A model generated the notes under the pieces. That model was not told where the DNA came from. It did no database searches and worked only from the letters and a program-made list of their open reading frames with translations. From Deinandra increscens subsp. villosa (taxonomy: Eukaryota; Streptophyta; Magnoliopsida; Asterales; Asteraceae): a stretch of 64,000 bases of DNA. The stretch spans positions 21,187,896 to 21,251,895 of the forward strand of contig JBCNJP010000003.1 in the NCBI GenBank assembly GCA_039602395.1. Reading direction: 5' to 3'. Of this stretch, positions 10,185-22,977 are shown piece by piece; the stretch's first letter is position 1; the number at the start of each line of letters is the position of its first letter. The position numbers and the translations under genes were made by a program.

Positions 10185-12980
10185 GAAATACGTCTTAGTA
10201 AGTCTTTTCTTCTCAATGCGTATTTCATTTTGTTACTTCTGTTTGATGTCGATGCTAGTGGAATCCTTATATCAAATAACTTTGGTAAAGCTATTAGCAT
10301 GATAAATTGCCTGCTAGTTGGATCAAAACTATGTCATTCAAAGTTGCGACGAAGCTTTTGAGTCATTATGTGAAAGTGGGACTGCTACTACCAACCTTGG
10401 GGAAACTTCGAGAATGTCAGGAAGATGGGTTATTCATCCGAGCGTCAAGCATAGATCGTACATCAAGAAATCCTAGCTAATTAGGCTCAAGACGTTGAGC
10501 AGCTGAATGAGGAACCTCACGCTGAAGGAACCCTATTCATTTGAGATTCTTCGGAAGTATGTTGTGAGACTTTCTAGGTTTTCCACTATCTCGATAGGCG
10601 GAAATCCGAGTTGGTATGGTACTTGGGGCAAGCCAAATACCCGAGCACCTCATCGACTCGCACCTAGTGAGATTTCAGAAAATAGATGCCCAAATGCAAG
10701 ATTCTCTAGGAAGTAATTTCATAGGCCCAGTTTGTCTTTTGTTCGTTAAGAGGAATGGCGAAATTCTTCAAGCGTGCATCAGTTATCAGACTTTGGGAAG
10801 GGGAACTACGAGGGATCGGTAATTTCTTTTGTGTATCGACGATTAGCAGGGCTAATTTTCACCAGCTAAGGGTCCATGAGAATGATATTCTATTGATAGT
10901 TTGTGGGACTCAATGCATGCATTATGAGTTTTTGGTTATGCCGTCTGACTGACCAATGCAACCTTAGCATTCATGGGTTTTATGAACCGAGTTTGCAAGA
11001 CGTGTTTCGATCAGTTCATCATTGTGTTCAGTGATGACATTCTCATTTGTTCCAAGACAAACGAAGGCCATGTCAAGCGTCTTCGCTTAATCTCTTGGCT
11101 TATTGAGAAACGAGTAGCTGCATGATAAGTACTCGAATGTAACGGCTACATTCGGGAAGTGTAAGTTTTGCGTCATGTCGTAGATGAATTAGGAAATTCG
11201 TGAAGAATCGTCAAGGATTAAGACGATCAAGGATTGACCTATGCCTAAGACGTCGATCAAAGTACGCCAACTCTTCGGTCTAGTGGGCTATTACAGGAAA
11301 TTCTTTGAAAGCTTTTCATGGATTACGTAACCTTTGACGGTTTTAGCGCACAAGATCGTTGTGCATATTAGGGATGCAAAGTGGGACACTGCACTTCAGC
11401 TATTGAAGCCGAAGTCCTGCATGTGCACTTATTCTTTCCTTGCCAGAAGGTGCTGAATACCTTGTTATGCACTATGATGCATCTATGCGAGGCTTTGATT
11501 GTATGCTCATGTAACGCAATAAGGCTATCGCACATGCCTCTTGACAGCTATGGGATAACGAGCAGCATCATAGAACTCCTGATCTAGAGTTGGGAGCCGT
11601 GATTTTTGCGTTGAAAATCGGAGGACGTACTTGTACGGTACCAAGGATTTACACCGATCACAAACGTCTTCAGCGTATCTTTGACTGGGGATTAAATCTA
11701 GAATACTCAGCTCGTGATGCTAAAGGATGAGACTGGGAGTTTACACGAAATGAGAAAGCAATTCGAAGTCGGGATAAATGGAATTAGACACTTGGGGCAA
11801 GCACTGAGGAAACGGGCCGGTTAGAGCACTGTTACCCCTGCTCAAGCTCTAGGAGTCCTATTAAGGACTTACATGGGTTATCTTGAGTGTAATTAGGGAC
11901 GTCACATACCGTTGGTGGAGTTTTCCTATAGCAGCTTCTATTGCTGTAGCGTTAGATTAACACTGTTTGAGGTTTTTCTCGGCTAAACCTGCTAGGATAG
12001 GGGTGGGTGATAGCCAACTTACCAAGTTTGAGTATATTCGCAAATCAACTGGGAGGGTTGTTCGGGTACATTAATGTGGTAGTTGATGGCTTAACGTTAA
12101 TCTGGAATACTCAGCTCGTGACGCTAAAGGATGAGACTGGGAGTCTGCACGAAATGAGAAAGCAATTCGAAGTCGGGATAAATGGAATTAGACACTTGGG
12201 GCAAGCACTGAGGAAACGGGCCGGTTAGAGCATTGTTACCCCTGCTCAAACTCTAGGAGTCCTGTTAAGGACTTACCCGGGTTATCTTGAGTGTAATTAG
12301 GGACGTCACCTACCGTTGGTGGAGTTTTCCTATAGCAGCTGCTATTACTGTAGCGTTAGATCAACACCGTTTAGGTTTTTCTCGGCTAAACCTGCTAGCA
12401 TAGGGGTGGGTGATAGCCAGCTTACCAAGTTTGAGTATATTCGCAAATCAACCGGGAGGGTTGTTCGGGTACGAAGTCGCATAGCAGTTGCTCGCATTTG
12501 GTAGAAAGCCTATGTTGATGAGCTTATCAAACCGTTGGAATTCAGGATTGAGGTTGAATCCTTTTAAGAGTCTCGCCTTGGAAATGGTTAGTCGTTTCGA
12601 GAAACGAAGAGAGATAAACCCCCAATGTGGTGGATTGTCCGAGATTGTTGAACGTATTGGTTCAAACATCTATAGATCAAATCTTTCAAAGGAGCTGAGC
12701 AGCGTGCAAATCGATGTATCTAATGAACGCCTGTTGGGCGAGCCGCTTGTAGTCCACCCGGGAAGGTGGAAGCTGACAAGCGACTGCGTCCCATAAGGAA
12801 ACTAGTGGAGATAATGAATCGTAGAGTCAAATAGCTCAAGCAGGATGAGATTTTGATGGTTAAAGTTCGGTGGAACTTGAAGCGGAACCTGAGTTTATAT
12901 GAGATTGTGAGAATCAGACGATGCGTATTATTCAAGTTAACTGCAACAACAAATGACGATAACTCATAAATTTCGGGACG
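10185..12980 (+). pseudogene. Pol of element B (protease, RT, RNase H, integrase), heavily eroded
   Basis: Fragments in changing frames follow gypsy pol order. Protease at about 10205-10310: the active-site D-T/S-G-A is replaced by D-V-D-A. Protease/RT linker with HRLAPSE at 10640-10670. RT fragments at 10700-11100, with the YVDD/FIDD box reading FSDD near 11030. An RNase H trace lies at 11360-11700. The integrase core motif LVEFSYSS occurs at about 11920 and again at 12320, and integrase C-terminal traces run through 12480-12900. Many stops and shifts are present. The remnant ends at the FRDEIS-like 3' motif near 12975. Confidence 0.8.
11698..12473 (+). repeat. Tandem duplication of about 370 bp inside the integrase remnant
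   Basis: 11698-12070 is repeated at 12102-12473 with an offset of 403-404 bp and few differences by eye. About 30 bp of unrelated sequence lies between the copies. Both copies carry the same broken integrase segment, so the duplication occurred after, or together with, loss of function. Confidence 0.8.
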
Positions 12981-13004
12981 AAATTTCCTTAAAGAAGGGG
13001 ATGA

Positions 13005-13257
13005 TGTGAGAACCCGGGAAAAATCAATGCGAGAAATCTAAAACTTTTATGAGAACTAGAAAATTTTTCTCGTACTTTTGAAGTATACTACAGAAACCTA
13101 GATCTTTACGGTTGAGTAAAGCGCAAAATGTTATTTTACTGTCGAGTAAAATGTTATAACTTGATTTCTCACTATTTGCAATGAAATTGAAACGTTCATA
13201 CTTACAACTGTTAAACTTGGGAAACATATACGCTTAGCAACGGGGTTGCGATCTTGA
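13005..13257 (+). repeat. Start of 3' LTR of element B (truncated)
   Basis: A purine tract (AAAGAAGGGG, 12991-13000) is followed by TGTGAGAACCCGGG at 13005, the expected order for internal end, polypurine tract and LTR. After about 250 bp the sequence changes to the 3' internal end of another element (C), so this LTR is cut short. Confidence 0.6.
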
Positions 13258-13280
13258 TTTTCAGGACGAAAATTCTCTAA

Positions 13281-13291
13281 CAAGGGGAGGA
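13281..13291 (+). other. Polypurine tract of element C
   Basis: CAAGGGGAGGA directly precedes the LTR start TGTGACAATCC. Upstream, CAGGACGAAAATTCTC (about 13262) matches the common 3' end of plant chromovirus interiors. Confidence 0.65.
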
Positions 13292-15905
13292 TGTGACAAT
13301 CCGGCCCTTCAGGTGGGACCCGATTGTTAGAAATGGATAAAACCTGATAAACCCGGCAAACCGGGAGTCGCGTATATAGGCGTAGTAGGTCAATTAAGGT
13401 ATTAGAAGAGTCTAGTAGCCTTAAAACACTTCACAAACCTCACACACAAGTTCGAGTCTCGAAACATTGTTGATTTACTGAAAACTGCTAAGCATTGTAA
13501 ATTATGTGCAAAGTGTTATGTGAATTTAATTGCGTGATTGTAAATTGTTATATGGCAAGTTGATTCTTGATTTTATTGGATTTGATGTGAAAAAATGATG
13601 GTGAATTGAAAACGGGAGAAAACGTTGAAAACCATGATCAAAACCTCGAAAAACATGAAAAGTCAACAAAAGTCAAAAGGGCTGCCAGAATGACTTCTAG
13701 TCGATACGCCTCTTTCATTTAAATGAAACATGCGATACACTTGTTTCTTCATTTCTGGAAAACCCTATTTTTCAGCTATAAATACGTTGTTAGCCGCATT
13801 ATACCTCATTTCCAGACATTTTAGACACCATCACAGCTCTCATACCTCTGTTCTAACACCTCCCATCAATCCCTTGAAGATTTGGTTCGTTTTTATGAAG
13901 ATCCAAGGCCCGAATCATCTTCGTTTTCGCATCTAAGTGTTGGTATGTTCTCATTTCATGTTTTTCTTGCTTCCTCATCATAAAGATCTAACCTTTATGC
14001 TAGATCTAGTGTCGTATGATGTCTAGATGATGATATTATGCATAGATATAATGATATACATCATAAAGTTTGTATATTTATAAGAAAAATATGATTTTTA
14101 TGGATTATATGATGATCCATAATGGTTTGCATGCACGTAATGTGATAAAGGTGTGATTTTTATGCATGATTCATGTCCTATTTTCTTGATGGTAGTAGAT
14201 CTAAGATGGATGTACGATAAAGTTGCAATCCTTACGTTAAATGTTCGATAAAAATTATCTCTTTGCATTGTTGCATGCTAGATCTAGGGTTACAATGATA
14301 GATCTATGCTTGATCCATGATAAAGTGACTTGATTTATGTTTTTGGATGCAAATCGATGGATAAAGTTGATATTGGATGGGAAACTTGCATGAAAAATAA
14401 AATATTTAAATAAATATTTATTTTTAACGTAGGAAATATGATCGCATAGCATAATAGCTTGCATGCATGATGTTGCGAATGTCTTATGTGACTGAAAATA
14501 AGCTAAACGTGGTTTCTTATGACTTAAAGTGTAGTAACTATGTGGTTATGATGTGAATTTGGTTCGTAAGCAATAAATATGTATTTAGCGGAAAAATAAA
14601 TAACTATGAGGTGCATGAATATGAACACGTGATTATGTGGTTAAGTGATTGTATGTAGTAAGTCAAATTGATTACGAGTTATACGAGTGTACAAGTCCTA
14701 GTCTCCTACCTCGGTGGGAATGACAAGACTTTGTACGATTGCCCCATCGATCGTACATCGTATACGCGAGATAACGTGACAATGAATTGTGACGTCTAAC
14801 AATTTTCGTGAGGTAACGTGTTATATGTTATATACGTGTTAGGAAACATGTTAGAAAACCTATATCAATCACCAATGTGTACTCGAATCCACTTTTCTAT
14901 TGTCCGCGTGTTGTCAGGACGATTAGTCAACATAGTCAGCACTCACACGGTTATGTGTCATAGGTGAAGTCTAGGAAGATTCACTTTCAGTTGTTCAAGC
15001 ATTGATTATTGGACTACTAACACTAAGGTGAGTTCATGACCATACTTTTACTCGTTGTACTTTTGGGGAAGAAGACACGCGGTAGCGTTTTCATTTTCAT
15101 AAACACTCTTTTAGTTAATATACTACATTATGACCATAGAGAAGTTCAATTTGCCAATTCATAAAAGTCCTTCTACATAGTACCATGAATTTCGGGTTTA
15201 ATAGCGGAGAAATATTTAGTAGATCTACTGGGTCTGACAAGCCCTGCCTCAGCTAGTCGCTCTAGCCCCACTTTCCACCTAGGAAGTGGAGACAGGTATT
15301 ATATTGTCCTAAGAATTTTCACTCATTCCTCGACAATGGAATGAGAAGGAAGGCAGTTCATTCAGTCAAGTAGTGGGTACAGGGCGCTATTGGGTTTGGA
15401 TTAGGTATCCAAGGGTATTTTAATTGCTTGGGATCGGTTTCCTGCTTTTGATTAGATCTGGTCGATGCTAACGGGTTAACTTATAGTTCTGGTAACCATT
15501 TATTCAACTTTTCAATTAAACTCTGTGAACTTACCAACCTTGTGTTGACACTTTTTTGCATGTTTCTTCTCAGGTCTTTAGGAGCATGCTAAAGAGCACG
15601 TTTAGGGAATCATGGTTCATTCATAACTCTGCATATTCGGTTAAACACTTAACTTTTGGGCATCGTGTGCGCATTAAACTTTTGAAACTTATTACGTTTG
15701 TTTTACGCTTCCACAATGGTTTTCAGAATTTGTTAAACGCTTTCGCACTGAACTGTTTTTGATAAATGTTGTGAATTTCAAAACTCTGAACTTTTAAACG
15801 GTTTACGTATGCATATAGTATATCAGTGTGTCTGGTGACTCAGATCCTGGCATCTCATGCCTCCGAATCGGTGGTGCCCCGAGGGCGGATTTTGGGGGTG
15901 TGACA
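13292..15905 (+). repeat. Element C: complete 3' LTR (about 2.6 kb)
   Basis: Starts TGTGACAATCCGGCCC after a purine tract and ends GGGGGTGTGACA. A TATA box (TATAAATA, 13777-13784) is well placed. No gene is seen in this 2.6-kb block. Only about 34 bp of its interior remain upstream (13258-13291), and no matching 5' LTR lies in the window, so this is the tail of a truncated element, not a solo LTR with target duplications. Confidence 0.7.
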
Positions 15906-16097
15906 CCAAGCGTCGCCTCATAACGTCCTCTCCAAGCCGAATGTCAGAAATGTTGTTCAGAGCTCAAACAACATACTCTGGTGGACCGACTAATCGGCCA
16001 CCAGCACCACAACCACCTGCTCAGCCATGCAAGACAGTGTCTGTAGGGCTGGAGTAGCCCTCATCTGAGTCGTGGTACGCCTGACAGCGTGTGCTTT
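15906..16097. other. Unassigned spacer between elements C and D
   Basis: About 190 bp that match neither LTR by eye. It contains CCACCAGCACCACAACCACC-like sequence. The recognisable D LTR starts just after it. Confidence 0.4.
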
Positions 16098-16789
16098 AAC
16101 AACAAAACTTGTACCAAGCTTCTCCAAGCAGGTTTTCACGCTCTCTAGCCTCCTAGTACACTCTAGAGACCAATCCTAGACTTGCATGCATCATCAAGAC
16201 TCAAATTAGACAGCGAATCGTTCAAAAACATGATCTAGAGCAAAACGGAACATGAAGTCACCTAGTTTCACCATGAAATTGTTCCCACAAGCCTTAGATC
16301 ATCATGGATCAGACATGCAACATTATTTGGAGTATCAACAACTACTGATCTGTAGTGAACAATAACAAAACCAAGCTCAAAGTGGGGGAAACGAACGAGT
16401 TAGAAGCTTACCCGAACTTTTTGATACTTGTTTAGGCTTGAATCCTCTCACCCGAAGCTCCCTCTGGCGGAAATCGCCTCCTCTGGGGAATATCAGTTAC
16501 AAATACGATGCTCTCTAAGTTGGGAGTGAACAAATGAGTAGAATATGAGAGAAATCTCATTTTTATACTTCTGGGGTCGATGAGGACCACAAGAGATGCA
16601 CAAACGTCCCCCCATGCGGTCCTCATGGGTAAAAACACACAATTCCTGACCCGACGACTCCACTCGTATGAGGACCACGAGATGTTGAACTAGATAGGGC
16701 ATACGGTCCTCATGCCTTCGAGATTTTAGTTTCTTTATTTATCTTGAAATTTATATTCAGAGCTCGAGGGTTCTACCAGAGGTATTACA
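16098..16789 (-). repeat. 3' LTR of element D (partial, about 0.7 kb)
   Basis: Matches 29020-29717 by eye with about 88-90 percent identity. Begins on the minus strand TGTAATACCTCTGG at 16789. The match stops near 16098, so about 1.8 kb of this LTR is missing. Confidence 0.75.
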
Positions 16790-16806
16790 TCCTTCCCCCT
16801 TAAAAG
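16790..16806 (-). other. Polypurine tract of element D
   Basis: The minus strand reads TTTTAAGGGGGAAGGA immediately before the 3' LTR. Confidence 0.75.
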
Positions 16807-16831
16807 AATTATGTCCCCGACTTCATTTAGG

Positions 16832-17246
16832 CTAAAAAAGATGCGGGTATTTCCCTTGCATGTTCGCCTCTAATTCCCACGTATGCTCGGGTCCACACCG
16901 AGCATCCCACTTAACCTTAACCATCGGAAATCTCTTTCTATGCAACTTCTTGACAATCCTTTCAACGATCTCGATCGACTTTTCTGTGAAGTTTAATTTC
17001 TCGTCCACACGAATTTCTCTCAGCGGGGTCGCTAGGGCTTCATCAACCATACATTTACGCAAATTTGATATATGATATATGAAAGACATCAGGAACACCA
17101 CTGAGTTCCTCAGGTAGGTCCAATTGATAGGCCACGCTACCAACTTTGGATATAATCTTGAAAGGTCCAATATAAAGAGGATTTAGCTTTCCTCTCTTTC
17201 CAAACCAAATAATCCGTTTCCAAGGGGATATTTTCAGCATTACCAT
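16832..17246 (-). pseudogene. Integrase C-terminus and chromodomain-like tail of D
   Basis: Reading 17246 to 16832, the protein first shows the GPF...VGSVAYQLDLP motif of plant gypsy integrase C-termini (KRGKLNPLYIGPFKI). After a frame change comes a chromodomain-like tail with VKVKWDARCGPEHTWE and a terminal KYPHLF. Chromodomains of this class steer integration toward modified histones. Two overlapping frames (17055-17246 and 16832-17170) show that a frameshift near 17060-17170 separates them. Confidence 0.8.
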
Positions 17247-17335
17247 ATATCCTTCCTTGAATTCAAATGGCCTACGACGACGATCGGCATAGCACTTTGC
17301 CGATCCTGTGCGGCTTTAAGCTTTTCTCGAATCTC

Positions 17336-18288
17336 TCAAACTTTTTCATTCGTAGCCATAACCAGTTTTGGTCCTGTAAGCTGTCCATCTCCAACCTCAG
17401 ACCAACACAATGGAAGTCTACATTTCCTACCGTATAGAGCTTCAAGCGACCCATTTTGTATACTAAAGTGGTAACTGTTGTTATATGAAAACTCTACCAA
17501 TGGTATGTGGGTATCCCAACTGCCACTAAGTTCCATCACACATGCTCTTAGCATGTCTTCTAAGGTTTGGATGGTTCTTTCACTCTGCCCATCCTTCTGC
17601 GGATGATAAGCGGTGCTCAGCTTCACCTTTGTTCCCAGGGCTTCTTAAAGGCTTTGCTAGAAGTGGGAAGTAAAGCGGTTATCTCTGTCTGATACAATTG
17701 ACAATGGCACTCCATGCCTTGTTACTCTTTCATTCACATATATATTGGCCAAATGTTCCGTAGGGTAGGTTTCCTTAATCGGAAAAAAGTGAGCTGACTT
17801 GGTCAATCGATCCACGATTACCCAAATGGCATATTACCACTCCTTGGTTTGGGAAGCTTAGTCACAAAGTCCATAGTTACCATGTCCTATTTCCACTCTG
17901 GTATTTCTAAAGGTTGAAGTAAATTAGCGAGGTTCTGGTGCTCGGCCTCTACCTGCAGACAACTATGGCATTTTCCAACAAATTCATCAATCGCTCTTTT
18001 CATGCCCGGCCACCAATAGTTGGGGCTCATATTCTGGTACATCTTATCATTACCAGGGTGCATCATATACTTAGACTTATGCGCTTCACAAAGGATCACT
18101 TCACGGAGACCACCTTCGTTCAGTATCCAAATCCTATTTCCTAGTCTAAGGATACCATCGGGTCCCTTAGTAAGGCGACCCACTATGGTCATCATTTCCT
18201 CCTTTCTTTTCACTTCTGGATCGGCTATTTGCTCCTTTTGGGCTTTCAAAATTTCATCAATCAAATTAGCACACACATCTATTCTCAT
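17336..18288 (-). pseudogene. Integrase of D (zinc finger and catalytic core), frameshifted
   Basis: The enzyme would insert element cDNA into the host chromosome. 18288-17887 encodes the HHCC zinc-binding region, with HPGNDKMYQ and CHSCLQVEAEHQ, ending near IPEWK where the core begins. The first part of the core (about 17880-17640) is broken by stops. 17626-17336 is open again with AYHPQKDGQSERT, which carries the catalytic Glu, and HIPLVEFSYNNSYH. Enzyme activity is not possible from this copy. Confidence 0.85.
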
Positions 18289-18400
18289 CGCACGTACCCT
18301 TAGAGGCTTGGTGCTTTTTTCCTACTCAATGCGTCCGCCTCCACATTGGCTTTTCTGGATGATACTTTACCTCACAATCATAATCGCTCAACACTTCCAA

Positions 18401-18770
18401 TCAACGCCTCCAACGCATGTTCAATTCCTTTTGATTGAACAAGTCCTGCAAACTCTTATGATTAAAGAAAACCACAAACTTCGTTCCATAGAGGTAGTGT
18501 CTCCAAATCTTTAGGGCAAACACTACTGCACCGAGTTCCAGATCATGTGTGGTGTAATTCTTCTCGTGCATCTTTTTTGCCTTGATGCATAGGCGATCAC
18601 TTTGTTTCGCTACATCAGCACGCATCCTAACCTGTTGATCGGTGCATCATAGTAAACAACAAAGTATTTTGTTCCTTCAGGTAAAGAAACGATAGGAGCG
18701 ATGCTCAGATTTTCTTCGAAAGTTCAAATGCATCAGTGTGCTTCTGATTCCAATCCCACTTTGCGTTCTT
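18401..18770 (-). pseudogene. RNase H of D
   Basis: The minus strand encodes the conserved gypsy RNase H segment with [18 protein letters not shown] and [16 protein letters not shown]. The usual T/TDH is changed to FNH, and the upstream half (about 18640-18770) is interrupted. It would remove RNA from the RNA-DNA hybrid during reverse transcription. It lies directly between RT and integrase as in other Ty3/gypsy elements. Confidence 0.8.
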
Positions 18771-18949
18771 CTGAGTTAACACAGTTAACGGTGTTGCAAT
18801 CTTGGAGAAATTCTATATGAATTGCCTATAGTAGCCGGTTAAACCCCATAATCGTTTAATTTCCGTTGGCGACTTAGGTTGTTCCCAATTCATTAGCGCT
18901 TCAACCTTAGCACGGTCTACCTGAATTCTAGCACTACTTACAATATGTC

Positions 18950-19818
18950 CTAAAGTTATACCTCACGAAGCCAAAAATTACACTTAGAAAATTTGACATA
19001 AAGTTTCTCATTTCTTAAAAGCTCTAAAATCTTCCAAGGTGCACTTCATGCTCTTTCTTTGTTCGTGAATAAATCAATATGTCATCTATGAAAACTATCA
19101 CAAACTTATCGAGGTTAGGTTTACACACTCGATTCATTAAATCCAAAAAAAAAACTGCAGGCGCGTTTGTCAAACCAAACGGCATCACCGTGAACTCATA
19201 GTCCTCATACCTCGTTTTAAATGTAGTCCTTGGAACAGCTTCCTCTCTAACTCTGACCAGATGGTATCCAGATCTCAATTCGATCTTTGAAAAGTAACTT
19301 GCTCCTTGTAGTTGAACAAAAAAATCATCTATGCGAGGTAGTGGGTATGTGTTCTTGATCGTTACCTTGTTGAGTTCACGGTAGTCAATGCACACACACA
19401 AAGACCCATCCTTCTTCTTTACAAATAACACAGGGGCTCCCCAAGGTGAAGAGCTAGGCCATATAAATCCTTAATCCAGAAGATCTTGCAATTGGTTCTT
19501 TAGCTTCTGCATCTCTGATGGTGCAAGTCTATACGGCGCCTTAGCTATCAGAGTTGTTCCTGGGGCCAACTTGATTTGGAACTCCACCCGTCGTTCAGGT
19601 GGCAATCCCGGTAGTTCTTCGGGAAACACGTCGAGAAACTCGAAGACAACGGGTACGTCCTCAACCTTGTCCTCTCGAGGGGCTTCTACTAAGTAAGACA
19701 AGAAAGCTTGGCATCCCTTCCTCATGCACTTCTCCGCTTTAAGCATTGAGATTAACTTCAAAGTTCGTGCTTGGCGATCTCCAACGATAGTATGTTCTTT
19801 GCCATCTGATGACTCCAC
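18950..19818 (-). pseudogene. Reverse transcriptase of D
   Basis: 19818-19471 carries the protease/RT linker, with VFPEELPGLPPERRVEF and APYRLAPSEMQKLKNQL. A stop near 19471 (LLD-stop) separates it from 19431-19024, which contains the RT palm: [41 protein letters not shown], and the catalytic box as FIDD (usual Y/F-V/I-D-D). The frame then decays toward 18950. The catalytic Asp pair is preserved, but the polyprotein is interrupted. Confidence 0.85.
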
Positions 19819-20226
19819 TTATACAACTTTCTTAACACAATGGATCTTGGCCCGATAGCGGGTCAACCAATCCATACTAAGTACCATATCAAATTCACTT
19901 AAAGCCATAGGTAGCAATTCAAGATCAAATAAGGCATCATCTATTCTTAGTTGGCAACCTCTAATAATTTCAGGAATGCTAATCTCCCGCCCACTAGCAG
20001 TTTCTATAACAGAGGGCCTATCTAATGCATGCACAAAATTTTTCAGTTTGGGTATACATGAGTTGGCAACAAAACTCCTAGTGGCTCCAGAGTCAAACAA
20101 TATACTAACAAACACATTGTTCATAGAGAACATACCAGATATAACATCATCACTATTACGAGCTTCTTCAGCATTCATGATAAATAAGCGAGCTTTACCT
20201 TTTGGACCTCCACCATCTCTGCCCAT
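19819..20226 (-). pseudogene. Aspartic protease of D
   Basis: 135 open codons with the retropepsin active site FDSGATRSFV and the downstream DMVLSMDWL motif, in which the fold partner is conserved. It would cleave the Gag-Pol polyprotein in the particle. The frame ends in a stop at 19819 just before the RT linker, so gag-protease and RT are separated. Start is arbitrary, since the natural protein would be continuous with gag upstream. Confidence 0.85.
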
Positions 20227-21369
20227 GTTTCAGTCTTTGGCACCATCCTTGGGCTTTGGGCAGTCAATAATTTTGTGCCCTCTCTCTCAATAGTTGTAAT
20301 AGGTGGCAGGTTTCGTGCACTGGTTTCCAAAGTGACAAACAGTGTTGCACTTGTAACATGTAGGCCTTTCTCCCCTATAGTATTTGCCCTTATCATCTCT
20401 TCCTATCTCGTCTCAGCCTTTCTTTCTATCTCCCATACATCTCGATCACGGTCATTCTCTTTCCCTCATACCTCTTACGGTGCCCCAATGACTCTTTCCT
20501 TCTTCCAGATTGACGGTTCCATTCTTCGCACAAAGTGCCAGTTAAGTTCATTGTAGATTTCAAGGTGTGAGATCGAGAAGCTCTCACATCTGGCTTGATT
20601 ACTAGGCTCAGACCATACAAAAATCGACGGATCTGAGTCTCCTCTTCCTTTGCCATATGGGGAACAAGGTTCAACAGCTCATTGAACCTGTTAATGTATG
20701 ACATGTAATCTGACCCCTTCATCTCTAAGTGAATAAACTCATTCTCCAGCTTATCAGATTCATTTTCTGGCAAAAAAACTCCCAACACCAATCTACAAAA
20801 CTTATTCCAACCCATCAAGTAAGTTCTGGTCTTACCTCTTTTCTTTAGATTCGCCTTCCACCAATTCAGGGCGGGTCCCTTAGATGATTGAGAAGCAAAC
20901 GTGATCTTATCTTTCTCTGCACACTCGCTGATATCCAGCGCGCTTTCAACTTCATCTAACCAATTCAGTGCCTCAGTGGCACTCTTGTCATCCCTAAATA
21001 TTCCCGGCTTACTCTCTATGTATGTCTTGTAGTTGCAACCCCTCTGGTATGCTTTTCCTTTCTCCCTTTTTCAAGACTCTTCCCTAATTCTCTTGCGCCT
21101 CTCAGATTTGGGCTTTCGGGAACTCGAAGAAGATTCATCTCTCGTAGGTTTGCGTTTCTCAAAGTGAGATCTTCGGTGATAACTCGACTCGGTCTTTCTT
21201 CAGTTTTGGATTTTTGCCCTTCAGGTTCAACATGTTTCTTTCTTAGTTTCTTCTCCTGAGCAACCAAGTTTGGGAACACAGTCGCGATCCCATCACCAAT
21301 CATTTTTTGGAACCTTTCTTCCTGTTCCTTAACACGTTTCTGTTTAGACGTCAAAGGGTTATTATCCAC
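20227..21369 (-). pseudogene. Gag of D
   Basis: 21369-21016 encodes a charged N-terminal region. 21015-20820 contains the gag core motif around GPALNWWK in a shifted frame. 20818-20426 carries the rest of the capsid (NRFNELLNLVPHM, RFLYGLS). 20396-20230 has a zinc knuckle CYKCNTVCHFGNQC and a degenerate second one with a stop. At least two frameshifts. The order gag, knuckle, protease is normal for chromoviruses. Confidence 0.8.
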
Positions 21370-22977
21370 AATGTGTAAGGAGTTGTCATCTCCGTCATTA
21401 CTCTACTCAGTAGTATTCTTTGGAGCATCATCATCATTCTTCGAATCCCCAAAAGTGTGACGCGTTCTCCTTGTAGTCTTGATAGTAGTAGCCTTCGTCA
21501 TTGACTGAAATTTGGGCCAAATGCAATTAGAATTTCCACAAAGGTTCAAATAGACTCCTACAAACGCAACTGTGATCATATGGACATAACTCCATAGGAG
21601 TTTTTCAAACGGAGGAACAAACTCTTGCTTCGGTCTTGCCCCTAACAAATGTGGACCATAGGGAAGCATAGATTCGGTCCAAATCATCGGGGATGCGCGG
21701 AGGATACCTATCGGATACACCCGGAATAGGGGGCTCACGAAACTAAGCAGTGCCGTGACTATTAAGAGAAACAAGGATAAGGGAGTTCTAAGAAATTCCT
21801 ACACATTAGGCAATCACTTACTCCTAGCTTCAACAAGCTATACAATCCCTAGTGCAATTCAATCCACCATAACAAAATCACAATAACACTTGGATTTTAT
21901 TAAACCACAACATCATAACAAGTCTTACACATGTTCCTAGCATAAGGACTATGACCACAATATCCAGATAACAATACATCAATGACTGAAAGTACCACAA
22001 CAAAAACACAAATACATGTCTGAAAGTACAACATAACTACAGCAAGTACAAACAACTGATAATCACAATACAAACACAACACAACCACAAGGTAGAATGA
22101 CAAGAACCACAAGCATCCATAACAACCATAAAAAATGATCGATCCTCAGTGCCTCTTCTTCTTTCTCATGCCAAATCCCAATCTGGCCGCCTCCCCAATA
22201 GCAGTGGATGCATTCGACAACATTTTTTCCATGATCTTCTCCCTCTTTTTAGCTTTTGCGTTCTCTTGTGGTAGGACGCGGTTCCGCTCTACTAGAGGCA
22301 ACATCGGGAGAACTTGGCCCGACGACCTCACAATAGGGAGAATAAGGAAACAGGTAACCATGGGCGGAAAACGAGGAATGGTGAGGCTAAACATAGGGAA
22401 CATATGGATAGGACATCATCATGTAAGGTGGGGGGGGGGGGGTGGAGGATGGGAAAATTAAGGGTCAACTAGCGGGGGATACATAGAGGCATGAATACTA
22501 TATGATCTTTGCAGTGCCAGGAAATAGTAACGATTCGAAACAAGGCCTGCCTGCTGTGCCTCCATGCGTGCAACAACATAGGGATCACGCATATCGTGAG
22601 CAAAAGGTGGGTATTATGGAGAACGGGCTATCCGGGAACAAAGGAGGCTGCGGTTGTGGTTGCTGTAACAATGGGCACCTCAACCATGGGCTCAGACTCG
22701 TGTAGCCCATCACTAATACAAAAAACATAGTTGGCGGGAGCATAAGCAGGGGACACATATATGTGGTGCTCGTGATGCTGAGAATGGAAACTCACTGAAT
22801 GGCCTGCCAAAAGTTCAATAAACAAATGACTGATGCTGATCCTGGGGCTCCTGCTGCTGTGGTGGCCCAACCTCATATGCCTGCTCCTCAGGCTCCTTGT
22901 CTTCGTCATTGAAAAACCGTTTAAGGATCGATTCTATGGATGAGACGGAAGTTTTGTCATTGAATCATGTTGAATGA
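21370..22977 (-). other. Element D leader / pre-gag region, 3' part
   Basis: Frames at 21774-21403 and 22403-22146 on the minus strand are open but not recognised; the second ends in a basic GMRKKKRH tail just before a stop. 22480-22930 is rich in Pro/Gln codons in one minus frame. A run of 13 G at 22429-22442 interrupts it. This could be an N-terminal extension of gag, but I cannot assign a function. Confidence 0.4.

Noticed and set aside
13292..15905. Solo LTR interpretation of C
   Set aside because: A purine tract and internal 3' end precede it, and the outer flanks do not form a target duplication.
18020..18514. 164-codon plus-strand ORF
   Set aside because: Antisense shadow of integrase and RNase H of D.
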